Part shown: positions 25,887 to 34,983 of the stretch, one piece after another | Position numbering within the stretch: the first letter of the stretch is position 1 | Layout of the letters: each line of letters begins with the position of its first letter | Assembly: GCA_029245345.1 (NCBI GenBank) | Contig: JAQWPM010000015.1 | Location: 183,035 to 247,034 of the forward strand | From: Longimicrobiales bacterium | GTDB lineage: Bacteria > Gemmatimonadota > Gemmatimonadetes > Longimicrobiales > Gaopeijiaceae | Length of the DNA stretch: 64,000 nt | Direction of reading: 5' to 3' | Translations under genes and position numbers: made by a program | Notes under the pieces: generated by a model | Seen by the model: the letters and a program-made list of their open reading frames with translations, nothing else | The model's database searches: none | What the model was told of the DNA's origin: nothing

Positions 25887-27503
25887 TTGCGTCTCCAGAA
25901 GATCCTGCTCCTCTTGGGAGGCCTCGTTTGGGTCGAGTTGCTATCCGTTGCGGGGGCGGCGGGCCAATCCTTGGACATCCGGCCACTCGTGGGGCTGGAC
26001 AGCCACGCGGCGGCCGAGCTTCGGCTCGCCCAGTTGCGTGACGAAACCGACACGCGACTGTGGCTTCTCCGGACGCCTTCGAACATTCTGCTCACCGCCC
26101 CGGGCCCTGAAGATCTCTCGATCCAAGCGTTGATCCCGGACCTACGCACGGCGTGGAACTCCGACCTCCCGTCTTCCTTCAACGACGGTGCACTCTGGGC
26201 GGGACGCGGGCTGAACACTCGGCTGCGCGCAGGTCTTATTGTCAGGTTGAAGCGGGTCTCACTTGTCGTAGCACCCGAGTTACTCACCCACCAGAATCAA
26301 GACTTCCAGACGATCCCCTTCGGCACCGAACGCGACCCGACCAGAAGCCGCTGGGCGCACCCGTACCACCCGCTCCCCGAGTCGATCGACCAGCCCCTCC
26401 GTTTCGGAAACGCCCCCTTCAATCGGGTGGTTCCGGGCCAGTCTAGCCTCACGGTGGACCTGGGCAGCCTCGCGGTGGGCGTAGCCACAGAAAACGCCTG
26501 GTGGGGACCGGGGCTCAAGAACGGAATCGTACTGAGCAACCAGGCTGCAGGGATTCCTCGCGTGTTTTTGGAAACCCGACGACCGATCGTGACAGGGGCA
26601 GGTCACTTCGAAGGCAGCTGGTTCTTGGGGCGCTTGAACGAGTCGGACTACTTCGACAACAACCCGGCCAACGACCATCGGAGCCTGAGTGCGTTGGCGG
26701 TGACCTTTAGACCCAACTTTGACCCGGGACTCACACTCGGCTTGGCCAGAGCCGTGTTTGCCCCGGTCGGGGATGGGACCGACATCCTGTCCGCAGGGCT
26801 CAACTTCCTACACAGCGTTGGAAGACCCAATTCTACCGAGGAGCCTGGAGCGAGTGCGCCCGATCAGGTCACCTCATTCTTTGGGCGGTGGGTCGTCCAC
26901 GGATTTGAAGCGTATTGGGAATGGGCCCGATTTGAACAACCCGAGTCGCTCGGGGACTTCCTCGAGTTCCCACAGCACTCCCAAGGGTACACCTACGGCC
27001 TGATGTGGGCGGAACGGGAGACGCAGGGTGCTTGGTTATCCGTGGAGGCTGAATTGACCAACCTTGAGCCGAGCTCAACATGGAGGCATCGCTACGTATA
27101 CAGTTCGTATTCAAGCCGCGTCGTGCCGCAGGGGTACACGCACGAGGGTCAGACCGTCGGTGCATCGATCGGGACCGGCTCGTCAAGCCAGTGGATCGCC
27201 ATCGACCGTCACGACGATCAATGGCAGGCGGGGGTATTCGCAGGACGCATCCGATGGGATGCCGCGGCCCGTTTCTCCAAAGTCGTCCCCAGTCCGAAAC
27301 GTGAGGACGTGTCCCTCTACTGGGGGCTCCGTGGAGGAATAGACCAAAAGGGCTGGCACCTTGGCATTGAGCTTTCCCAAGAGATGCGGTTGAATTACCT
27401 CTTCCAAGGGTTTAAGCACGACCCAGTGACCTTCCGCGCCGAGGGCGTAGATATCGCGAACACTGGCCTGATCCTCACATTGGCGAGAAACGTCGGTCCA
27501 TGA
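25887..27503 (+). CDS. Wzi-like capsule assembly outer-membrane protein, paralogue
   Basis: A 538-residue relative of the divergently transcribed 24078-25805 protein. The start is TTG (25887), giving the signal peptide RLQKILLLLGGLVWVELLSV followed by AGAAGQS. Shared features: FNDGALWAGRGLNTRLRAGL, the WWGPG motif in TENAWWGPGLKNGIVLSNQA, IPRVFLETRRPI, and a strand-like C-terminus ending LILTLARNVGP. Length is close to other Wzi-like proteins. Its stop overlaps the start of the Wzz-like gene (ATGA), so barrel and length regulator are made together. It probably binds or guides the polymer at the cell surface; ligand unknown. Confidence 0.83.
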   Translation: MRLQKILLLLGGLVWVELLSVAGAAGQSLDIRPLVGLDSHAAAELRLAQLRDETDTRLWLLRTPSNILLTAPGPEDLSIQALIPDLRTAWNSDLPSSFNDGALWAGRGLNTRLRAGLIVRLKRVSLVVAPELLTHQNQDFQTIPFGTERDPTRSRWAHPYHPLPESIDQPLRFGNAPFNRVVPGQSSLTVDLGSLAVGVATENAWWGPGLKNGIVLSNQAAGIPRVFLETRRPIVTGAGHFEGSWFLGRLNESDYFDNNPANDHRSLSALAVTFRPNFDPGLTLGLARAVFAPVGDGTDILSAGLNFLHSVGRPNSTEEPGASAPDQVTSFFGRWVVHGFEAYWEWARFEQPESLGDFLEFPQHSQGYTYGLMWAERETQGAWLSVEAELTNLEPSSTWRHRYVYSSYSSRVVPQGYTHEGQTVGASIGTGSSSQWIAIDRHDDQWQAGVFAGRIRWDAAARFSKVVPSPKREDVSLYWGLRGGIDQKGWHLGIELSQEMRLNYLFQGFKHDPVTFRAEGVDIANTGLILTLARNVGP

Positions 27504-29101
27504 CCCAGTCTGAAATGGAAGGACCCCGGGGGCACGAGGGGGAGGGACTGACGCTCCCGCAACTCATGCGGCGACTCGTGAGTCATTGGAAGATGATGAT
27601 CGCCGTGTCCGTCCTTGTGATGGTGGCTGTCATCGCCGGGACCCTGCTCGTTGCACCGCGTTACCGAAGCACCGTCGTGCTGCGCATCATGGACCTCGAT
27701 CCGAATTCGCTTTCACTCGGCGGGCAACTCAGCGGGATCCCAGGCGGAGACCTCCTAGGTCTTGGCCGGGACGACCTCGAGACCGAAGTCGGCGTCCTCC
27801 GCAGTTGGCGGGTTTCGCAGGCGGTCGTCGACTCGCTGTCCCTTATGGTCCACCTCTCGAAGCCCGTGGGAGTAAGGGCCGACCTGTTCGCAGTCACGAG
27901 GCACGGAGACGCAGACCGACACGGGCGCGTGACGCTTCGGCATGACGGCCAAGGCACGTACTCCGCCGTGTTTAAGGAGAAACGCGAAGACGAGGCAGAT
28001 CTCGGCTCGGTCAGCCCCAGCGGGACACTCGACTTCGCCGGGTACCGAATCACCCTCGCAGAGGCCCCGCCATCCGATGAGGGCGAATGGCCCAACACCA
28101 TCCGCATTGACCTCTTGCCCCGCTACGAGGCGATCGACCGTCTCCGGGAGGACCTCGAGATTCGGGAACAGGAGGGTGGATCTCGCCTCGTAAACATCGC
28201 CTACACGATTCCAGATCGATATCTCGCGGCCGCCGTCGTCAATCGAATCGCAGATGAATATATCGCGTACAAGGTCACCGCTGAGCGCAGTGACGCCCGA
28301 TACACGGTCGCCGAGTTGTCAGAACAACTCGCCGAACAAGCCACACGGCTGGTGGCGGCGGAGGAACAGCTCCGCACGTACCAAGAGCGCACACTCATTG
28401 TCGCTCCCGAAGAGGAAGCGATTCAACAGATCAAACGGATCGCTCAACTGCAGCTCGGGGATGATGCCTCGCGTGTGGAGCGTGAGTCTCTCGCGGAGCT
28501 GCTGGCATTGATTGATGCAGGCGCAGCGACTCTGGGCGACAGTCAGCGGGTGGACTCCGACGCGTATCGCCGCCTCGTGACGTTCCCGACGCTCATATCC
28601 AACGGCGCGATCCAAGATCTCCTCACGGTGCTGTTGGAACTCGAAAACGAACGCGCCGAACTGCTGGGACGCAGAACCCCAGAGAACTCGGACGTCCGGC
28701 AGCTGACGGGTCGTATCCAGGAGATCGAGCATCAACTCCACACGCTCGGCACTGACTATCTCTCGAGCCTTGATGGCCAAATCGCTGCCACCGGGGAGGC
28801 TCTGGCGCGCCTGAACGCTGAACTCGAAGCCCTTCCTGAGAGAGAAATGCAGTACCTCAGGCTCTTCCGTGACCGCACAGTACTCAGCGAGGGGTACGTC
28901 CTGCTTCAGCAACAACTCCGGCTCGCGGAAGTCCAAGACGCGATCAAGACGGAGGGTGTGCGCCGCGTGGATGAAGGGCTGGTCGCGCACAAGGACAATC
29001 CGGAGTTCCCCAAGCCACTTGTGAATCTCGCTCTGGGCCTGATCCTGGCTGGCACGCTGAGCGTGGGAAGCGCTCTTGCGCGTGATCTGTGGGAGGCGTG
29101 A
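27500..29101 (+). CDS. Wzz/GumC-like chain-length determinant without kinase
   Basis: A 533-residue polysaccharide co-polymerase. TM1 (WKMMIAVSVLVMVAVIAGTL) is near residues 32-51 and TM2 (LVNLALGLILAGTLSVGSAL) near 508-527. The periplasmic part between them is coiled-coil rich (LSEQLAEQATRLVAAEEQLR; GRIQEIEHQLHTLGTDYLSS; LEALPEREMQYLRLFRDRTV). The chain stops six residues after TM2, so there is no BY-kinase domain and no separate kinase gene beside it. The layout parallels the first two thirds of the Wzc-like protein at 17244. It is coupled to the Wzi-like gene and convergent with the lipoprotein gene, seven bases away. It probably sets the length of a second polymer or works with the 17244 kinase. 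Confidence 0.9.
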   Translation: MTQSEMEGPRGHEGEGLTLPQLMRRLVSHWKMMIAVSVLVMVAVIAGTLLVAPRYRSTVVLRIMDLDPNSLSLGGQLSGIPGGDLLGLGRDDLETEVGVLRSWRVSQAVVDSLSLMVHLSKPVGVRADLFAVTRHGDADRHGRVTLRHDGQGTYSAVFKEKREDEADLGSVSPSGTLDFAGYRITLAEAPPSDEGEWPNTIRIDLLPRYEAIDRLREDLEIREQEGGSRLVNIAYTIPDRYLAAAVVNRIADEYIAYKVTAERSDARYTVAELSEQLAEQATRLVAAEEQLRTYQERTLIVAPEEEAIQQIKRIAQLQLGDDASRVERESLAELLALIDAGAATLGDSQRVDSDAYRRLVTFPTLISNGAIQDLLTVLLELENERAELLGRRTPENSDVRQLTGRIQEIEHQLHTLGTDYLSSLDGQIAATGEALARLNAELEALPEREMQYLRLFRDRTVLSEGYVLLQQQLRLAEVQDAIKTEGVRRVDEGLVAHKDNPEFPKPLVNLALGLILAGTLSVGSALARDLWEA

Positions 29102-29108
29102 CGGGGAC

Positions 29109-30302
29109 CTAGGACTTCGCGACGCGGAACGTCACTGACTTCTGCTGGCCGGGCTCGAGGAGGATGCCGTCCAAGAAACTCGTGCCACGACCCTGCACCA
29201 CCGTGTACCCGGGGGGCGGCGTCACCCTAACACCAAGCTCTATTCGACAGCCCACAGAGGTAAAGGTGTAGGCCCCCGCTTCTCCGGTAGTCGCTTCAGC
29301 TAGGACCCCCGTGCTCACGAAAAGGGTCAATGCAGCACCAGAGACCGGATCTCCGGCTTGGTCTGTGACGTGAGCGATGACGGTCCCCACGCACCGTGAA
29401 ATCGAGAAGGAAGCTGACTCCTCCCCTCCCCTGGACAGGAGCAACCCGTCCACGAAGCTCGTTCCCCGTCCCGCCGGCACGTCCCAACCGTACTCTGGCT
29501 TGATGGCCACCCCGAGATCACCACACGCCACACCGGCAAAGGTCGCCGTGCCATCTGGGCTGGTGAGCCCCTCGGCAAGCACCCCCGCCCCCGAGTACAA
29601 CACGACGGGGTAGTTCGCCACAGGCGTCCCACCGGTTTGAACATGGGCGACGATCTTCCCAAGGCAGGGGGTCAATTCGAGCCGGACCGACTCGACGTGG
29701 CCTTCTTCCATGAGGATTCCGTCGTGGACTACGTCGTACTCTTCAGCTCCACGAAACGACTCGGGAAGTACAGCACCCACTGCCCAATGCCCAAAGGCAA
29801 CATCCCGAAACTCGATTTTGCCTGCGCCGTTGCTCATCCCCTGTGCGACGGTCCCAGTCGGGGAGCGTAAGGACACCTCTATGTCGGGAAGCGGCACGCC
29901 TACACCATCTACAATCGAGACCTCAACGACGCCCGGACCAACCTTCAAAAATCGGAACGTGGCCTCAGCGGCACCGCCCTCCATCAACGCGATGCCGTCA
30001 ACGGTGGTGGTGCTCGATCCCCCCTCGAGTTCCTCCGGCCTCACGAACCCTTCTGGAGGCTCTGCGTACACTCCATAGTTATTCGGAGGCACGAAGCTGA
30101 ACGTGTGGCGGCCGTCTGGCCCAGTCTCGCCGTCCGCCATCGCCCGCTCGCCTATATAAAGAACCAGTCGGGCACCGGGAACCGGATCGCCAGAGGTCCG
30201 CGTCGCCTGAACGGTGATCTCACCGTACTCGACCGCGTCACTCACAATTTCGGCGCACGCCGAGAGTGTGCACGTGATCAGCGCGAGGCAGAGAGTACGC
30301 AT
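29109..30302 (-). CDS. lipoprotein with four tandem Ig/prealbumin-like repeats
   Basis: A 397-residue predicted lipoprotein: signal MRTLCLALITCTLSAC with lipobox cysteine at 16. The mature protein consists of four repeats of about 92-95 residues beginning near 26, 120, 212 and 304. Each runs strand, P-V-x-G/Y-A-x-x-x-L-Y, then a G-x-x-TF segment, then a closing phrase such as RGTSFVDGLLL or RGTSFLDGILL. Repeats three and four each start with Cys (CLGKIVAHV, CVGTVIAHV) and hold a second Cys (VACGDLG, VGCRIELG), which could form disulfides. The fold looks like the carboxypeptidase-regulatory or Cna-B type. Its ATG overlaps the Wzy-like gene stop by one base (TGATG). I do not know its function; a surface or polymer-binding role is inference. 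Confidence 0.75.
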   Translation of the reverse strand: MRTLCLALITCTLSACAEIVSDAVEYGEITVQATRTSGDPVPGARLVLYIGERAMADGETGPDGRHTFSFVPPNNYGVYAEPPEGFVRPEELEGGSSTTTVDGIALMEGGAAEATFRFLKVGPGVVEVSIVDGVGVPLPDIEVSLRSPTGTVAQGMSNGAGKIEFRDVAFGHWAVGAVLPESFRGAEEYDVVHDGILMEEGHVESVRLELTPCLGKIVAHVQTGGTPVANYPVVLYSGAGVLAEGLTSPDGTATFAGVACGDLGVAIKPEYGWDVPAGRGTSFVDGLLLSRGGEESASFSISRCVGTVIAHVTDQAGDPVSGAALTLFVSTGVLAEATTGEAGAYTFTSVGCRIELGVRVTPPPGYTVVQGRGTSFLDGILLEPGQQKSVTFRVAKS

Positions 30303-31570
30303 CAGCTGTCGGCCGTCACGGCGATGTCCCCTGTAGGTACCGTCGGGACGGTCAAAGCCATCCAGGCGAGGGCCAACACGAACCAGAAGACGGGTTCAGC
30401 CAGAGACTGATAGAAGACGTTGAACACGGCGATCCCGGCGATCAGGGGACGAAATGGACCTGGAATGACGACTGGCACCCCCACGAGCAGCAGCCCAACG
30501 AGGAGCGCAATCGCACCCGCCTCCGCCGCCAGAGTAACATACATCGAGTGGAAGTTTCCATATTTGTTTCCAGGAAATACGTCCTGAAGCAGCAAGTAGG
30601 AATTCCCATACCCTACTCCGGTGGCCGCCCGTTTCACGGACGATGTGGCCTCCTTCGCGCCTCGCTCGAGTAGGCGCAGGTGATCTTGGGAGGACCCCTC
30701 GTCGATCGAAAAGCGCGACTCCAACGGGGCCAACCATCGTGCGGCACTTTCCCTGGACGGTGGGCTCGCCAGCAGGAATCCCGCGGTAAGCGCCAGACCT
30801 GCCAAAGATGCCAGCACCGTTCCCGGACGGACACGAACGGAGCGATCCGCGACCAGCGCGACCACTGCGGTAACAGCCAATGCCAGGAGGTTCGAACGCG
30901 AGAGGGTGAAGGAGAGCAAGAGGACGCCCACAGCCACCCATCCGGTCTTCACGCGTCCGGGCATTCCCCACCGCGCAATGATGAAGGTGTACACAAGCAG
31001 GACAAGTCCAGCCCGGTTGGGGTCGGCGACTTGCCCCGATAACCGAGGGACAAAGCCAGCGTAGGTAGCGGCTGCCAAGTCGATCGACACCGGGCCGAAC
31101 GCGAGAGGCGGCGGGCTACCGGCGAAGAAGGCCCATACTTCAGCGACATTGAACACCAACGCCAACGCCACCCCCAACTTGGCGCCGGCTACGAGCACGC
31201 GGTAGCGATCTGTCCTCTGGGTGAGGACGAAGGCCATGAGCACGCCGCCCAACGCCAGCGCCACAAGCAGCACCGAACGCCGAGCCGACGAGGGGGGATC
31301 CGTCGCCAAGAACGTGGACACCAACGCGATCGACAGGAAGGCGCATAAGAGCGCCCCGTACCCCACACCCCAACCGGAAAGGGAGACGCGTCGCCGAAGA
31401 CCCGCGCCCCATACGGCAAAGACGGTGAGATAGACGGGCGTCAACACTAGGAAGGGAGTGAGTACAAAGCTCGCGCGCCCTCCAACAAGGTCGATCCGGT
31501 CTGCGGCAAGTACCGCGACCCACAGCGCAAACAACACGCCGGTGACCCCGATTCCACGCTCCTTAGACAT
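30302..31570 (-). CDS. Wzy / O-antigen ligase-like membrane protein
   Basis: A 422-residue inner-membrane protein with about ten to twelve hydrophobic helices, for example VTGVLFALWVAVLAADRIDL, LLVALALGGVLMAFVL, VAVGVLLLSFTLSRSNLLAL and GAIALLVGLLLVGVPVVI. The large loop between about 260 and 340 holds the family's R-x-x-L-x-x-x-G pattern (HLRLLERGAKEA) and the H-x-x-Y motif in KYGNFHSMYVTLAAEAG, typical of the Wzy_C/O-antigen ligase group. I use the ATG at 31570; the frame is open to 31609. Whether it polymerises repeat units or ligates the polymer cannot be told from sequence. In a Wzx-containing locus, Wzy is more likely. The downstream lipoprotein is coupled by one base. Confidence 0.85.
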   Translation of the reverse strand: MSKERGIGVTGVLFALWVAVLAADRIDLVGGRASFVLTPFLVLTPVYLTVFAVWGAGLRRRVSLSGWGVGYGALLCAFLSIALVSTFLATDPPSSARRSVLLVALALGGVLMAFVLTQRTDRYRVLVAGAKLGVALALVFNVAEVWAFFAGSPPPLAFGPVSIDLAAATYAGFVPRLSGQVADPNRAGLVLLVYTFIIARWGMPGRVKTGWVAVGVLLLSFTLSRSNLLALAVTAVVALVADRSVRVRPGTVLASLAGLALTAGFLLASPPSRESAARWLAPLESRFSIDEGSSQDHLRLLERGAKEATSSVKRAATGVGYGNSYLLLQDVFPGNKYGNFHSMYVTLAAEAGAIALLVGLLLVGVPVVIPGPFRPLIAGIAVFNVFYQSLAEPVFWFVLALAWMALTVPTVPTGDIAVTADS

Positions 31571-31691
31571 GTCTTCTCGGCAGATGTGACGAAGGGACGA
31601 CGGCCCCACGGGTGGTCACGGTACGTCGAGGCAAGCTAGACCTCAACCGTTGACTGCTAGGCCCAACCCGAGGGCCCAATTAGTTTGTGCG

Positions 31692-33050
31692 ATGCCCGAA
31701 GAGCACCTCGAAGAAGTGAAATCGCCGACGCCGTCTGAACGACTCTCTCGGATCAGGCGCAACCCTGTGGCCCGCGACGCGGCGGTTCTTTACCTCGCGC
31801 ATGCCCTGGCGTTGTTGGTCCCGCTCGCCACCATCCCGTACCTCGCTCGGGTACTGGGTCCCCAGGGCTGGGGGCTAGTCGTGTTCTCCCAATCTCTGGG
31901 CGCGTGGCTGGCGTTGGTCATCGAGTATGGGTTCGACCTGTCGGGTACGCGTGAGATCGCCCGGCACCGGGACGACCACGGACATGTCGCTCGGACAGTC
32001 GCCGGGGTGCAGGGAGCGAAGTTGCTCGTTTGTAGCGCACTCGTGGGCCTGATCGTGCTCCTGCGCTCGGTCCCGGCATTCGCCGCTGAGCCGCGACTGC
32101 TCTGGTGGGCCACGGCGTTTGCGCTCGCGAGGGGAGTCAGCCCCGCCTGGTATTTCTTTGGTGTTGAGCGACTCCGACTCCCTGCGCTGATGGAGAGTGC
32201 CGCCAAGGTCACCGCAGCGGCGGGAATCTTCTTGCTCATTCGCGAACCCGGTGACGGCTGGAAGGTGCTGGCTCTACAAGCCGTCACCATGGGCACTGTA
32301 GTTCTGGTAATGACGTTCATGATGTACCGGCGAGTTGCGTTGCTGCGGCCACGCTTGAACGAGGCGGTCCGCACGTTACGGGAGGGGGTGGGAGTTTTCG
32401 TATTCAGGAGTGCTTCCGGCGTCTACTTGCAGGCAAATGGGTTCATTCTCGGTCTCCTCGCGGCACCGAGCGCAGTCGCCTTCTTTGGCGGGGCGGAAAA
32501 GATCGTGAGAGCGGGAGTGAACCTTTTCCAGCCCCTCTCACAGACGCTTTTTCCTCGAATCAGTCATCTCGCCGTCAGAGACAACGCTGCTGCTGCCCGC
32601 ACCCTCAGGGTGGGCATGGTCATTATGGGGGCGATGGGTCTCGCACTGATGCTCACACTATTCATGGGCGCCCCCTTCTTGGTAAACCTGCTCTTGGGGC
32701 CCGGCTACGACGAGGCCGTTCCACTGGTGCGGTTACTCGCCCTGCTCCCACCCATAATCGCGGTCGGCACGATGTTCGGAATTCAGTGGGCGCTCCCCGC
32801 AGGACTCGAGCGGCCATTCTATTTACTCGTCGTCGCAGCGGGTCTGGTGAACATCGCGATGGCGTTCGTCTTGGTACCCAGACTGGGTGCCTTCGGCATG
32901 GGCCTCGGAGTCGTCACCGCAGAGTTATTGGTCGCGCTCGGACTTCTGGTGGTGTTCCGGAATCGCAGCGGCCGATTCTGGCCTCTCACGTTCCCGGTCT
33001 CAAAGGCAGGCAAGCCCGGTGACCCTGGAAGCCGGAAAGCAGGTCCATGA
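31692..33050 (+). CDS. Wzx-type oligosaccharide flippase
   Basis: A 452-residue MATE/MOP-type membrane protein that flips lipid-linked oligosaccharide to the periplasmic face. There are about twelve to fourteen hydrophobic segments. Family marks are LVPLATIPYLARVLGPQGWG near the N-terminus, EYGFDLSGTREIARHRDD, the mid-protein VFFGGAEKIVRAG-like AVAFFGGAEKIVRAGVNLFQ, and LSQTLFPRISHLA. I start at ATG 31692; TTG 31650 would add 14 hydrophilic residues. The start faces the Wzy-like gene with 121 bases between them. The end overlaps a GT2 gene by four bases (ATGA). Confidence 0.92.
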   Translation: MPEEHLEEVKSPTPSERLSRIRRNPVARDAAVLYLAHALALLVPLATIPYLARVLGPQGWGLVVFSQSLGAWLALVIEYGFDLSGTREIARHRDDHGHVARTVAGVQGAKLLVCSALVGLIVLLRSVPAFAAEPRLLWWATAFALARGVSPAWYFFGVERLRLPALMESAAKVTAAAGIFLLIREPGDGWKVLALQAVTMGTVVLVMTFMMYRRVALLRPRLNEAVRTLREGVGVFVFRSASGVYLQANGFILGLLAAPSAVAFFGGAEKIVRAGVNLFQPLSQTLFPRISHLAVRDNAAAARTLRVGMVIMGAMGLALMLTLFMGAPFLVNLLLGPGYDEAVPLVRLLALLPPIIAVGTMFGIQWALPAGLERPFYLLVVAAGLVNIAMAFVLVPRLGAFGMGLGVVTAELLVALGLLVVFRNRSGRFWPLTFPVSKAGKPGDPGSRKAGP

Positions 33051-34006
33051 CTGAGTCGTCGAGGGTGGGCATCGTGCTCTCAGTGCACAACGGCGCCGCC
33101 TATCTCGAAGAACAGGTGGAGAGCATTCGAGCGCAAACCCATGAGAAGTGGCGACTGTGGATCAGGGACGACGGATCCACAGACGGCACCGCTGAACTGG
33201 CGCATAGGCTCGCGGCGCATGACGAACGAGTACTGCTGGTCCGCGACGACGCCCAGCGTCTAGGAGCTGGACCAAGCTTCGGAACGCTCCTTCAAAGCCT
33301 TCCCGGAGGCGTGGACTACGTGTTCTGCTGCGACGCGGACGACGTGTGGTTCCCGGATAAGATCGAGCGCAGCCTAGATGTCATGGGTGAGGCGGAGGCG
33401 GAGGGCCCTGCACCCGTGCTCGTGCATTCGGATCTCCAGGTCGCTGATTCGGCTTTGGACGTGATCCACGATTCATATTGGGAGCTCGTCGGCATCAACC
33501 CCGAAGACACGTCCTTTCCGGGCCTCTTTGTGCACAATGTGGCGACCGGGCCAACCATTCTCATGAATCGAGAACTGTTCGAACGGGTCACGCCGATTCC
33601 TGAGGAGGCCGTATACCAGGATTGGTGGATAACGATCGTGGCTGCGGCAGTCGGAAGAATCGTTGCCATCCCGGAGCCGACGGTGACGTATCGGCGCCAC
33701 GATTCGAACACGACCGCGGAGTTGACCGGACCCATTCAGAGCATCGGTGCGGGACTCCAACGGCTGGGACGGTTCAAGGAAAGTACCCACGCCATGAGGC
33801 GCTGGATCGAGGCGTCTGCTCTCCAAACCCAGGTCTTCTTGCCTCGGTTTGGTGACCGGCTCGCTCCCGATGTTGTTAGGGCAGCCCAAGAGATCGCGAC
33901 TATCCCAAACGCCAATCTCCTCGGGCGCAAACGTCTCCTCCTCCGCTACTTCACCTCAAAGAATCTCGGACTCCTGCGAAGCCTGAGCATCCTAGTGCGG
34001 GGCTAG
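33047..34006 (+). CDS. family 2 glycosyltransferase
   Basis: A 319-residue GT-A enzyme of the rhamnosyltransferase-like group. VGIVLSVHNGAAYLEEQVES at the N-terminus and IRDDGSTDGTAELAHRLAAH form the nucleotide site. YVFCCDADDVWFPDKIERSL holds the metal-binding Asp residues. VYQDWWITIVAAAVGRI and TVTYRRHDSNT lie on the acceptor side. The ATG overlaps the flippase stop. The TAG stop overlaps the TAG stop of rmlB on the other strand (CTAG at 34003-34006). Location beside dTDP-rhamnose synthesis makes rhamnosyl transfer plausible but not shown. Confidence 0.9.
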   Translation: MTESSRVGIVLSVHNGAAYLEEQVESIRAQTHEKWRLWIRDDGSTDGTAELAHRLAAHDERVLLVRDDAQRLGAGPSFGTLLQSLPGGVDYVFCCDADDVWFPDKIERSLDVMGEAEAEGPAPVLVHSDLQVADSALDVIHDSYWELVGINPEDTSFPGLFVHNVATGPTILMNRELFERVTPIPEEAVYQDWWITIVAAAVGRIVAIPEPTVTYRRHDSNTTAELTGPIQSIGAGLQRLGRFKESTHAMRRWIEASALQTQVFLPRFGDRLAPDVVRAAQEIATIPNANLLGRKRLLLRYFTSKNLGLLRSLSILVRG

Positions 34007-34983
34007 CGACGCCACCACGAAGCGTTGTCTATGTACCAAGCCACGGTCTCCCGGAGACCCGCTGGAAAAGCCACCGATGGTGACCATTCTAGCTCCTCAC
34101 GGGCTTTCGTAGTGTCGATCGCATAACGTCGATCATGACCCAGGCGATCTGTCACATGCTCAATACGACCCGCCGGCTTATCGAGAGCTCTTAGCACCTC
34201 AGTCACAACATCGAGGTTGGTTCGTTCTTCCTCCCCGCCGAAATTGTAAACCTGCCCGGCCTTCCCTGAGCCCGCCGCCGCGACCAGGCCATGACAATGG
34301 TCGTCAACGTGGATCCAATCCCTCACATTCAGCCCGTCCCCATAGACCGGGAGGCTGCGGTCCTCGAGGGCGTGGGTGATCATGAGCGGAATCAGTTTTT
34401 CAGGAAATTGGTATGGCCCGTAATTGTTCGAGCAACGGGTCACGACCACGTCCATTCCATGCGTCGCGTGATACGCGAGGGCCAGGTGGTCACCCCCCGC
34501 TTTTGACGCGGAATAGGGCGACCGAGGTGAAAGTGCTGTGTCCTCGGTGAATCGATGCCTGCGCCCGTCGGGGTCACCCGGAGCGAACCAAGGCAGCTCC
34601 CCATAGACCTCGTCGGTCGACACCTGAACGAAGCGCCCGACGCCTTCCTCGAGCGCGGCCGCAAGAAGTACCTGCGTACCCATCACGTTCGTCCGCACGA
34701 AGGGCATACCGGCCTGAATGGAACGGTCGACGTGTGACTCGGCCGCAAGATGAAAGACGGTATCGATCCCGGTCATAACCCCCTGTACGATCTCCGGGTC
34801 ACAGATATCACCCCGTACGAAACGATATCGCTCGTCGGACGAAACATCTGTGAGGCTCTCCAAATTCCCGGCGTACGTCAGAGCGTCGAGGACGACGATT
34901 TCGACATCCGCCTCTGCGGCGAGAAGGTGCCGCACGAGATTCGACCCAATGAAGCCGGCGCCACCGGTGACGAGATACTTCAC
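34003..34983 (-). CDS. rmlB: dTDP-glucose 4,6-dehydratase
   Basis: A 326-residue NAD-dependent dehydratase, second step of dTDP-L-rhamnose synthesis. The frame is open to 35094, but the GTG at 34983 (VKYLVTGGAGFIGSNLVRHL) matches the family start and shares GTGA with the stop of rmlA. Motifs: AAESHVDRSIQ, the catalytic STDEVYGELP and YSASKAGGDHL, and NNYGPYQFPEKLIP. The C-terminus ends AWYIDNASWWRR, shorter than some RmlB but complete. It is the last gene of rmlD-rmlA-rmlB, each joined by a four-base overlap. Confidence 0.96.
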   Translation of the reverse strand: MKYLVTGGAGFIGSNLVRHLLAAEADVEIVVLDALTYAGNLESLTDVSSDERYRFVRGDICDPEIVQGVMTGIDTVFHLAAESHVDRSIQAGMPFVRTNVMGTQVLLAAALEEGVGRFVQVSTDEVYGELPWFAPGDPDGRRHRFTEDTALSPRSPYSASKAGGDHLALAYHATHGMDVVVTRCSNNYGPYQFPEKLIPLMITHALEDRSLPVYGDGLNVRDWIHVDDHCHGLVAAAGSGKAGQVYNFGGEEERTNLDVVTEVLRALDKPAGRIEHVTDRLGHDRRYAIDTTKAREELEWSPSVAFPAGLRETVAWYIDNASWWRR

